Source: Acetatifactor muris (GTDB taxonomy: Bacteria > Bacillota > Clostridia > Lachnospirales > Lachnospiraceae). From it: a DNA stretch of 59,245 bases. The stretch is from assembly GCA_023663635.1 (NCBI GenBank), contig JAMPHD010000015.1:1-59245 (forward strand). Direction: 5' to 3'. Position 1 is the first letter of the stretch, and every line of letters begins with the position of its first letter. A program made the translations under genes and the position numbers. The notes under the pieces were generated by a model that saw nothing but the letters and a program-made list of their open reading frames with translations, made no database searches and was not told where the DNA came from. Of the stretch, positions 26,799 through 34,851 are shown piece by piece.

Positions 26799-28487
26799 AT
26801 GCTTCTCAATGGATCGGAAATTGTAGTGGAATGTTTAAAGGAGCAGGGGGTAGACACGGTGTTCGGATACCCCGGCGGAGCAATCCTGAATATCTATGAC
26901 GCTTTGTATCAACACAGTGATGAGATACGCCATATTCTCACCTCCCATGAGCAGGGGGCGGCACATGCGGCGGACGGCTATGCCCGCGCCACCGGACGGG
27001 TGGGAGTATGCCTTGCCACCAGCGGCCCCGGCGCCACCAATCTGGTGACCGGAATCGCCACGGCATATATGGATTCCGTGCCCATGGTGGCCATCACGGC
27101 CAATGTGACGCTGCCCATGCTTGGAAAGGACAGCTTTCAGGAGGTGGACATCGCCGGCGTCACCATGCCCATCACCAAGCACGGTTATATCGTGAAAAAT
27201 GTGGAAAATCTGGCGGATACCATCCGTAAGGCTTTCGAGATCGCGGGGAGCGGGCGGCCCGGCCCGGTGTTGGTGGATATCACCAAGGATGTGACGGCGG
27301 CGGTCTGCGAATTTACGCCCATGGCGATCAAATCCGCGGAGCGCGAGGTCTCCTACGGCGAGAGCGACATGGAGAAGGTGTTGGAGTATATAAGAGAGGC
27401 GGAGAGGCCCTATATCTATTTGGGCGGAGGCGCCATCATCTCCGGGGCGTATGACGAGGTGGCGGAGTTTGCGGAACTGATCGACGCGCCGGTCTGCGAC
27501 ACGCTGATGGGCAAGGGCGCGTTTGACGGGCGCAGTCCCCGCTATACCGGAATGATCGGTATGCACGGCACCAAGACTTCCAATCTGGGTGTGAGCCAAT
27601 GCGATCTCTTGGTGGCTCTGGGCGCGAGATTTTCGGACCGCGTGATCGGCAATCCCAAGAAATTCGCGGAGAATGCCAAGGTGGTGCATATTGACATCGA
27701 TGCGGCGGAGATCAACAAAAATATCCGCGTGGACGCCTCCCTCACGGGAGATTTAAAGGCCGTGCTCAAAGATCTGAACGCGAGGATCGCGGCGCAGGGC
27801 AAGAAGGATAACGGGGAGTGGATGCGGACCATCGCGGAGATGAAGGCCCAATATCCGCTGAAGTACGACGGGGAGAAACTTTCCTGTCCCTATGTGATAG
27901 AGGAGTTGGACCGCATCACCAAGGGAGACGCTCTGATCACCACGGATGTGGGGCAGCATCAGATGTGGGCCGCCCAGTATTATCACTACACCAAGCCAAG
28001 GACTTTTCTCTCTTCCGGGGGACTGGGCACCATGGGATACGGTCTGGGGGCCTGTATCGGAGCGCAGGTGGGACAGCCTGACAAACTCTGCGTGAACATT
28101 GCGGGGGACGGCTGCTTTAGAATGAATATGAACGAGCTTGCCACGGCGAGCCGTTACAATATCCCCATCATCCAGATCGTGATCAACAATCATGTGTTGG
28201 GCATGGTGCGCCAGTGGCAGACGCTGTTTTACGGCAAGAGATACTCTCAGACCGTCTTAAACGACAAGGTGGATTTCTGCAAGGTGGCGGAGGCTTTGGG
28301 CTGCGCGGCCATCCGGGTTACGGAGAAAGAGGAGGTGGCTCCTGCCATAGAAAAGGCCATCGCCATGAAATGTCCTGTTCTGATCGAGTGCGTGATCCCC
28401 GAGGACGACAAGGTGTTCCCCATGGTTCCTGCCGGGGCTCCCATCGATGAGGTGTTTGACGGGGATGATCTGGCGGGGAGGAACTGA
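26799..28487 (+). CDS. ilvB: acetolactate synthase large (catalytic) subunit
   Basis: 562 residues. Thiamine-diphosphate enzyme joining pyruvate to pyruvate or 2-oxobutyrate, the first committed step to valine, leucine and isoleucine. Catalytic Glu in LTSHEQGAAHAADGYARATG, FAD/central domain, and the TPP motif GDGCFRMNMNELATA through VINNHVLGM. The GGGAGGAGG ribosome site lies in the ilvD tail. No small regulatory subunit gene (ilvN) is adjacent. Confidence 0.95.
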   Translation: MLLNGSEIVVECLKEQGVDTVFGYPGGAILNIYDALYQHSDEIRHILTSHEQGAAHAADGYARATGRVGVCLATSGPGATNLVTGIATAYMDSVPMVAITANVTLPMLGKDSFQEVDIAGVTMPITKHGYIVKNVENLADTIRKAFEIAGSGRPGPVLVDITKDVTAAVCEFTPMAIKSAEREVSYGESDMEKVLEYIREAERPYIYLGGGAIISGAYDEVAEFAELIDAPVCDTLMGKGAFDGRSPRYTGMIGMHGTKTSNLGVSQCDLLVALGARFSDRVIGNPKKFAENAKVVHIDIDAAEINKNIRVDASLTGDLKAVLKDLNARIAAQGKKDNGEWMRTIAEMKAQYPLKYDGEKLSCPYVIEELDRITKGDALITTDVGQHQMWAAQYYHYTKPRTFLSSGGLGTMGYGLGACIGAQVGQPDKLCVNIAGDGCFRMNMNELATASRYNIPIIQIVINNHVLGMVRQWQTLFYGKRYSQTVLNDKVDFCKVAEALGCAAIRVTEKEEVAPAIEKAIAMKCPVLIECVIPEDDKVFPMVPAGAPIDEVFDGDDLAGRN

Positions 28488-28512
28488 GTGACCGGGCGGA
28501 TAGGATAAACCG

Positions 28513-29973
28513 ATGAAGATACGGATAAAGGGGATATGGGTCCTCCTGCTTATCTTAATATTGTGCTGTGGCTTGAGCTATGTGGGATTGTCCCTGTATT
28601 ACAGGGACAATTTTGCGGCCAACACATGGATCAACGGACTGTATTGCACGGGCAGAAACGTGCAGGATGTCAACGGGGAACTTTTGGGACAGACGGAGCC
28701 CCCGGAGAGTTTCACGGTGAGGGGTTATGCCCGAGAGGGGCGCGATATTGTCGTATCTGAGTGGACCGTCTCCATGGAGGAACTGCAGTTTGCCTTAAGT
28801 TATGAGGAGGAGCTGCAGGACTGTTTCGCCGCCCAAGATCCATGGATTTGGATCGGCAATCTGTTCGGGCGGAAGGAACATTTCCTTGAGGCTGCCATAT
28901 CTTATGATGAACAGTCGCTCAGGGACTGGTGGCAGCCGATCGTGGATTCACTGCGCACGGAGGCGGAGTACCGCATAGAGTATGTGGAGGATGAGGGCTA
29001 TGTGCTACATGACGGACTGCACGGCCGGCTGAATGAGGACAAGGCTTGGCAGATGATAAGCGGAGCCCTCGCGGAGGGTTTGTCCCATGTGGATCTGATC
29101 GGGGGAGAGTGCTATTATGACGAGACTCCGGACAGGGAACAGCGGGAACAGGCTCTGCTGTGGGAGCGCATTGAACATTTTCAGGGCAACGGTCCCGTCT
29201 ATGACTTCGGAGAGGGGGCGCTGCAACTCGACAGGGCCTGTATGGCCGCCTTTATGGAAAAGGATGAGACGAGCATGATGCCCCTGTGGGATGAGGACGG
29301 ACATCCGGTGTTAAAGAAGGGCGCCGCCGGAGAGTGGCTGAAAGAAATGGCCGAGCTGCATGACACCTATGGTAAGACATGGGATTTTCAGAGCACGAGA
29401 GGGGATGTGGTGCAGGTACAGGGCGTAAACTACGGCACCACCATCAACCAAAAACGGGAATTGGTCTGGTTTTCGGATTATCTGGAGCGCCTTGCGTCGG
29501 GGGAGGAGACATCCGGGGACGTGCGCATACCCGAGTACAGCAGGGAGGCTTTCTGCCGCAGGTGTGAGGATGTAGGCGACACCTACATAGAGGTGGATCT
29601 GGGAATTCAGAAACTGTATTATTATGAAAACGGGGAGCTGCGGCTGGAGACGGATGTGGTCAGCGGTGACACGAAACGCCGCAGGAGTACGCCGGAGGGC
29701 GTCAATTATGTCTACAGCAAACAGAAGAACCGGGTGCTGCGGGGCAGGGATTACGTCACTCCCGTGAAGTTCTGGATGCCCGTGGACGGAGCCATCGGGA
29801 TTCATGATTCGGATTGGCGGGATGAGTTCGGAGGGGACATCTATGAGACGGACGGTTCCCACGGCTGTGTCAATGTACCCCCCGAGGTGATGGCCGAGCT
29901 GTATGACATGACGGAGATCGGCACGCCCGTGGTGATGTTCTATGGGGAGGAGCCGGTGGCGGATGCGACGTGA
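28513..29973 (+). CDS. L,D-transpeptidase (YkuD domain) with N-terminal anchor
   Basis: 486 residues. One N-terminal membrane helix (about 8-29), then a long extracytoplasmic region with a peptidoglycan-binding_4-like part. The catalytic YkuD domain spans about 355-480 (IEVDLGIQKLYYY, IGIHDSDWR, DGSHGCVNVP). The Cys of SHGC is the nucleophile. It makes 3-3 crosslinks or attaches proteins in peptidoglycan. The ribosome site is weak (TAGGAT); it lies 25 bases after ilvB and may share its transcript. Confidence 0.88.
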   Translation: MKIRIKGIWVLLLILILCCGLSYVGLSLYYRDNFAANTWINGLYCTGRNVQDVNGELLGQTEPPESFTVRGYAREGRDIVVSEWTVSMEELQFALSYEEELQDCFAAQDPWIWIGNLFGRKEHFLEAAISYDEQSLRDWWQPIVDSLRTEAEYRIEYVEDEGYVLHDGLHGRLNEDKAWQMISGALAEGLSHVDLIGGECYYDETPDREQREQALLWERIEHFQGNGPVYDFGEGALQLDRACMAAFMEKDETSMMPLWDEDGHPVLKKGAAGEWLKEMAELHDTYGKTWDFQSTRGDVVQVQGVNYGTTINQKRELVWFSDYLERLASGEETSGDVRIPEYSREAFCRRCEDVGDTYIEVDLGIQKLYYYENGELRLETDVVSGDTKRRRSTPEGVNYVYSKQKNRVLRGRDYVTPVKFWMPVDGAIGIHDSDWRDEFGGDIYETDGSHGCVNVPPEVMAELYDMTEIGTPVVMFYGEEPVADAT

Positions 29974-30026
29974 AAGGAAAGGACCGGCGTCTGTTGCGAA
30001 AAATACATAAAAAACAGATAAATTTG

Positions 30027-30055
30027 TTGACGAAAGCCGAAAGAAAGATTATGCT
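30027..30055 (+). promoter_or_regulatory. promoter of serC-serA
   Basis: TTGACG, 17 bases, TATGCT at 30050-30055, about 55 bases before serC. The neighbouring TATAGT would need a 22-base spacer. Confidence 0.7.
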
Positions 30056-30110
30056 ATAGTTTAATCGGTTAAGAAAATGAGTTGATACATGGAATGAGGA
30101 GGAAATGAAA

Positions 30111-31193
30111 ATGGCAAGAGTTTACAATTTCTCGGCGGGTCCCGCGGTCCTGCCGGAGGAAGTGCTGAAGGAAGCGGCAGATGAGATGTTGGACTATCAG
30201 GGCTCCGGAATGTCTGTTATGGAGATGAGCCATCGATCCAAGACCTATGACAACATCATCAAGGAGGCGGAGGCAGACCTTCGGGAGCTGATGAACATTC
30301 CCGACAACTATAAGGTGCTGTTCCTGCAGGGCGGCGCGAGCCAGCAGTTCGCCATGATCCCCATGAATCTCATGAAGAATAAAGTGGCCGACTACATCGT
30401 GACCGGCCAGTGGGCCAAGAAGGCTTATCAGGAGGCGCAGATCTACGGCAAGGCCAACAAGATCGCGTCCTCCGAGGATGAGACTTTCTCCTATATCCCC
30501 GACTGTTCGGATCTTCCCATCAGCGAGGACGCGGATTATGTCTATATCTGCGAGAACAATACCATTTACGGCACCAAGTTCAAGACCCTGCCCAACACCA
30601 AAGGCAAGACTCTGGTGGCGGATGTGTCCAGCTGTTTCCTGTCCGAGCCCGTGGATGTGACCAAGTATGGCGTGATCTACGGCGGTGTGCAGAAGAATGT
30701 GGGCCCGGCGGGCGTGGTCATCGTGATCATCCGCGAGGATCTGATCACCGAGGACGTGCTCCCCGGCACGCCCACCATGTTGAAGTACAAGACCCATGCG
30801 GACAATGATTCCCTCTACAACACCCCGCCCGCGTACGGGATCTACATCTGCGGCAAGGTGTTCAAGTGGATCAAGAAGATGGGCGGACTGGACGCCATGA
30901 AAGCTCACAACGAGAAGAAAGCCAAGATCCTCTATGATTTCCTGGACGAGAGCAAGCTCTTCAAGGGCACCGTGCGCAAGGAGGACCGCTCCCTGATGAA
31001 CGTTCCCTTTGTGACGGGCAATGAGGAGTTGGACACCAAGTTCGTGAAGGAGGCCAAGGCCGCGGGTTTCGAGAATCTCAAGGGGCACAGGACCGTGGGC
31101 GGTATGCGCGCCAGCATTTACAACGCGATGCCCATCGAAGGCGTGGAGAAACTGGTAGAGTTCATGAGAAAGTTTGAGGCCGAGAACCTGTAG
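30111..31193 (+). CDS. serC: phosphoserine aminotransferase
   Basis: 360 residues. PLP enzyme converting 3-phosphohydroxypyruvate to phosphoserine. Start MARVYNFSAGPAVLPEEVL is family-typical, and the PLP lysine lies in YGGVQKNVGPAG. An ATG two codons upstream (30105) is only two bases from AGGAGG, so 30111 is preferred. Followed by serA after 51 bases. Confidence 0.96.
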   Translation: MARVYNFSAGPAVLPEEVLKEAADEMLDYQGSGMSVMEMSHRSKTYDNIIKEAEADLRELMNIPDNYKVLFLQGGASQQFAMIPMNLMKNKVADYIVTGQWAKKAYQEAQIYGKANKIASSEDETFSYIPDCSDLPISEDADYVYICENNTIYGTKFKTLPNTKGKTLVADVSSCFLSEPVDVTKYGVIYGGVQKNVGPAGVVIVIIREDLITEDVLPGTPTMLKYKTHADNDSLYNTPPAYGIYICGKVFKWIKKMGGLDAMKAHNEKKAKILYDFLDESKLFKGTVRKEDRSLMNVPFVTGNEELDTKFVKEAKAAGFENLKGHRTVGGMRASIYNAMPIEGVEKLVEFMRKFEAENL

Positions 31194-31244
31194 CAAGATC
31201 AACTGTCAAAATGCAGAGAGCAACTGTCAAAAGGAGAACAACAG

Positions 31245-32408
31245 ATGTATAAGATAAATTGTCTGAATCCCATCTCCAAGGTGGGACTATCCAATCTGAC
31301 CGCCGACTATGCGTTGACGGACAATGTGAGCGAGGCGGAGGGCATCCTGGTGCGTAGCGCCGCCATGCATGATATGGAACTGCCAGAGAAACTTCTGGCG
31401 GTGGCGAGAGCGGGAGCCGGCACCAACAATATCCCTCTGGATAAATGCGCCGAGAAGGGTATCGTGGTGTTCAACACCCCGGGAGCCAATGCCAACGGCG
31501 TGAAGGAGTTGGTGATCGCAGGTATGCTCCTGGCTGCCCGCGACGTGGTGGGCGGTATCGAATGGGTAAAATCCGCCGCAGGGGATGAGAATATCGCAAA
31601 GACCGCGGAGAAGGAGAAGAAGAACTTTGCGGGAACCGAGCTTATGGGCAAGAAACTGGGCGTGATCGGTCTGGGCGCCATCGGTGTCAAGGTGGCCAAC
31701 ACCGCAATTCATCTGGGTATGGAGGTCTGCGGGTACGATCCCTATCTGTCGGTGAATGCCGCGTGGCAGCTCTCCGGCAAGGTGCGGCATGTGCTGAATG
31801 TGGAGGATATCTATAAGGAGTGCGATTACATCACGGTACATGTGCCCCTTCTGGACTCCACCAAGGGCATGATCAATAAGGAGGCCATCGCCATGATGAA
31901 GGACGGCGTGGTGCTCTTGAACTTTGCCAGGGATCTTCTGGCGGATGAGAAAGATGTGCTCGCGGGAATCGCGAGCGGCAAGATCGCGCGCTATGTGTCT
32001 GATTTCCCCAATCCCGTCACGGCGGGGCAAAAGGGCTGTATCGTGATCCCTCATCTGGGCGCGAGCACGGAGGAGAGTGAGGACAACTGCGCGGTGATGG
32101 CCGTACAGGAGATGATGGACTATCTGGCCAACGGCAATATCCGTAACAGCGTAAATTATCCCGCGTGTGACATGGGCGTATGCACCAAGGCGGGGCGTGT
32201 GGCGATCTTCCACAAAAATATCGCGAACATGATCACCAAGTTCACCGCGGAGTTCGGCGACAAGGGTATCAATATCACCGACATGATGAACAAGTCTCAG
32301 GGTGAGTACGCTTATACCATGTTGGATATCGAGTCTCCCGCGCCCGAGGAGGCCGTGAAAGCCTTAGAGGCGATCGACGGCGTGTTCCGCGTGAGGATCG
32401 TAAAATAG
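31245..32408 (+). CDS. serA: D-3-phosphoglycerate dehydrogenase
   Basis: 387 residues. First step of serine synthesis from 3-phosphoglycerate. NAD-binding LGVIGLGAIGVKVA; catalytic Arg in NFARDLLADE and His in IPHLGASTEESE. The C-terminal ACT domain (INITDMMNKSQGEYAY) could bind serine for feedback. This is the short SerA form without the intervening domain. AAGGAG ribosome site. Operon with serC; the DUF1015 gene two loci downstream often accompanies these genes. Confidence 0.94.
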   Translation: MYKINCLNPISKVGLSNLTADYALTDNVSEAEGILVRSAAMHDMELPEKLLAVARAGAGTNNIPLDKCAEKGIVVFNTPGANANGVKELVIAGMLLAARDVVGGIEWVKSAAGDENIAKTAEKEKKNFAGTELMGKKLGVIGLGAIGVKVANTAIHLGMEVCGYDPYLSVNAAWQLSGKVRHVLNVEDIYKECDYITVHVPLLDSTKGMINKEAIAMMKDGVVLLNFARDLLADEKDVLAGIASGKIARYVSDFPNPVTAGQKGCIVIPHLGASTEESEDNCAVMAVQEMMDYLANGNIRNSVNYPACDMGVCTKAGRVAIFHKNIANMITKFTAEFGDKGINITDMMNKSQGEYAYTMLDIESPAPEEAVKALEAIDGVFRVRIVK

Positions 32409-32482
32409 ATTAAAGAGACAGGTCGGAAAGTCGAAACGGGATAGGCAGATCGGATGTAAATGCAGACGGCGGGGGATATCGG

Positions 32483-33025
32483 TTGAGAAACACGGGAAGA
32501 ACAGTAGACGCGCATAGATACGAGCATGTAAACCACATTTTCGGACCTGTGTACAACGCGTATTCCGAGATTCTGATTCTGGGGTCCCTACCTTCCGTGA
32601 AATCAAGAGAGCAGCAGTTTTATTACGGGCACCCGCAGAATCGTTTCTGGCGGGTGCTCGTTTCGCTGTATGAGGGGCCAAAGCAGACTCCCGAGACCAT
32701 AGAGGAGAAACGGGAGTTTCTCCTGCGCAATCATGTGGCGCTGTGGGACGTGATAGAGTCCTGCGACATCATCGGTTCCTCCGACAGCTCCATAAAGAAC
32801 GTGAGGGCCAATGATCTGAGCGTGATCTTAGAGCGGGCGCCCATCCGCTGCATTGCCCTAAACGGCGGCAAGGCGTGGGAGCTCTTTCAAAAATATTGCG
32901 CTGCGGATTGTGAGAAATATGACATACCAAAGATCGTCAGGCTGCCCTCCACCAGTCCCGCCAACGCGGCGTGGAGTGTGGAGCGCCTGACGGGAGAGTG
33001 GGCTAAGCTGCTTTTGACAGGATAG
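32483..33025 (+). CDS. uracil-DNA-glycosylase superfamily protein, DNA-deoxyinosine glycosylase type
   Basis: 180 residues. Motif 1-like ILILGSLPSVKSREQQFYYG and a C-terminal RLPSTSPANA motif match the hypoxanthine-DNA glycosylase branch of the UDG fold, which removes deaminated adenine. The only plausible start is TTG at 32483 preceded by GGGGGA; there is no ATG before the conserved HVNHIFGPVYN. It follows serA by 74 bases. Confidence 0.82.
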   Translation: MRNTGRTVDAHRYEHVNHIFGPVYNAYSEILILGSLPSVKSREQQFYYGHPQNRFWRVLVSLYEGPKQTPETIEEKREFLLRNHVALWDVIESCDIIGSSDSSIKNVRANDLSVILERAPIRCIALNGGKAWELFQKYCAADCEKYDIPKIVRLPSTSPANAAWSVERLTGEWAKLLLTG

Positions 33026-33098
33026 CGTTTCTCCCGATCGGATAGCGCGAGATAAAGGCTCGGGCCGGCATGATCCGTGACGGAACATAAGATGCGTC

Positions 33099-33377
33099 TT
33101 ACCGAAACAGCAGGGGCATGCCCTCGCCGTCGTTTAAATCCTGCAGATCCTCCCGCAGTTTGGACTCGGTGGCGCATACGGCCTCGCTCTGAATATCCAT
33201 GTAGAGAATGAACATGTCCTCCAGGGACATGTTTTTTTCATCGGCGATCTCCTGCAGGATGGGGCGCAGTTTGTCGAGCTGCGCGGACACCTGCACTTTC
33301 TGCGGATCAATATCGCCCAACACCTTCTCGCCGTAGTCATTGATGCGTTTCAGGATGGCTCTGTTTTCGTCAGTCAT
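33099..33377 (-). CDS. conserved small protein of unknown function
   Basis: 92 residues, charged, mostly helical (NRAILKRINDYGEKVL, KLREDLQDLNDGEGM). No recognised family. It has a good AGAGGGA ribosome site and lies convergent to the glycosylase gene and divergent from the DUF1015 gene. No signal peptide or membrane segment. Confidence 0.6.
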   Translation of the reverse strand: MTDENRAILKRINDYGEKVLGDIDPQKVQVSAQLDKLRPILQEIADEKNMSLEDMFILYMDIQSEAVCATESKLREDLQDLNDGEGMPLLFR

Positions 33378-33473
33378 GATAAATCCCTCTTTTTCCTTGC
33401 GGGTCCGCCGCCGTTTTTCGCGACAACAGAAACGGACCGCTGTTATTTATTTAGTTATTTTAACACCTCAAGC

Positions 33474-33502
33474 TTGTTATGTATAGCATTTTTTGGTAAA
33501 AT
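33474..33502 (+). promoter_or_regulatory. promoter of the DUF1015 / glgB transcript
   Basis: TTGTTA, 17 bases, TAAAAT at 33497-33502, 65 bases before the start codon. Confidence 0.55.
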
Positions 33503-33566
33503 AATATGCAGTGGATACAATACAGATCACGCAAGTCACGCGGCCGCGCGACGGAAAGGAAAGAGT

Positions 33567-34835
33567 ATGGCAGTTATCAGACCGTTTTGCGCCTACCGCC
33601 CGGCGAAGGGTTGGGAGGACAAAATAGCGGCGCTACCTTATGATGTATACGATCGGGAGGAGGCCTGTGCCGTGGTGGCGCAAAATCCCATGTCCTTCCT
33701 GGCGATCGACAGGGCGGAGACCCAATTCGGCCCCGAGGTGGACACCTATGCCCCGGAGGTCTATGAGAAGGCCGCCCAAATGTTGGAGGAGCAGATCCGT
33801 GAGGGACGCTTTGTGAGAGAGGAGAAACCCTGTTATTATCTCTATGAGCAGACCATGAACGGGCGCAGCCAGACGGGGATCGTGGCCTGTGCGTCCATCG
33901 ATGACTATTGCAATAATGTGATCAAAAAGCATGAGAATACCAGGGCGGACAAGGAGCAGGACCGCATCAGGCATGTGGATGTCTGCAATATGCAGACGGG
34001 ACCGATCTTCCTGGCCTATCGCGCCAACACAGCGCTGAGGGAGTTGACTGAAACGGTCAAGGAGCAGGATGCCCTGTATGATTTTGTCTCCGAGGATCAG
34101 GTGAGACATCGGGTATGGGTGATCGGGGAGGAGGAGAGGATCGCTCTCATCGCCGACACCTTTGCCGGGATTCCCGGCATCTATATCGCGGACGGGCATC
34201 ACCGCTGCGCCTCCGCGGTGAAAGTGGGACTGAAACGCCGTGAGAGCCATGCGGATCATGACGGCAGTGAGGAGTTCAACTATTTTCTGTCGGTGCTCTT
34301 TCCGGATGAGGAGTTGCGGATTTTGGACTACAACCGTGTGGTAAAGGATTTAAACGGCCTCTCCCGGGAGGAATTCCTGGACAGGGTGAGCGCGCATTTT
34401 GAGATCAGGCGGGAGAGCGACGATCTGCGGGGAAAGGGCTATGCGCCGACGAAGAAGGGTGAGTTTGGCATGTATCTGGACGGCGCGTGGTATTGTCTGA
34501 CCGCAGGGCCCGAGATCTGCAGCGCGGACGCGGTGGCGGGATTGGATGTCTCCATCCTGCAGGATCATCTGCTCGCGCCGATCCTCGGCATCGGGGATCC
34601 CAAGACGGACAAGCGGATCGATTTCGTGGGCGGGATCAGAGGGCTCGCGGAGTTGGAGCGCAGATGCACGGCGGAGCATCCCGGGGAGGAGGCAGGAATG
34701 CGGGTGGCATTTTCCCTGTATCCCACCTCCATAGCGGAGCTGTTCGCGGTGGCGGACGCCGGCAGACTGATGCCGCCCAAGTCCACCTGGTTTGAACCGA
34801 AATTGCGCAGCGGCCTGTTTTTGCATCAAATATAA
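33567..34835 (+). CDS. DUF1015 family protein
   Basis: 422 residues. Family landmarks PFCAYRP, LPYDVYDREEA, KHENTRADKEQDRIRH and IYIADGHHRCASA. From memory the family is often found next to serine-synthesis genes, as it is here (serC-serA 1-3 kb upstream), which has led to suggestions of a role in serine metabolism; the reaction is uncertain. The frame opens at 33474, but ATG 33567 has GGAAAGGAAAG and family-like residues start there. Confidence 0.88.
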   Translation: MAVIRPFCAYRPAKGWEDKIAALPYDVYDREEACAVVAQNPMSFLAIDRAETQFGPEVDTYAPEVYEKAAQMLEEQIREGRFVREEKPCYYLYEQTMNGRSQTGIVACASIDDYCNNVIKKHENTRADKEQDRIRHVDVCNMQTGPIFLAYRANTALRELTETVKEQDALYDFVSEDQVRHRVWVIGEEERIALIADTFAGIPGIYIADGHHRCASAVKVGLKRRESHADHDGSEEFNYFLSVLFPDEELRILDYNRVVKDLNGLSREEFLDRVSAHFEIRRESDDLRGKGYAPTKKGEFGMYLDGAWYCLTAGPEICSADAVAGLDVSILQDHLLAPILGIGDPKTDKRIDFVGGIRGLAELERRCTAEHPGEEAGMRVAFSLYPTSIAELFAVADAGRLMPPKSTWFEPKLRSGLFLHQI

Positions 34836-34851
34836 TGAGAGGAGTTCCCCC

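Noticed and set aside
30069..31202. 377-residue minus-strand frame opposite serC
   Set aside because: Repetitive His/Leu/Gly shadow; serC is unmistakable.
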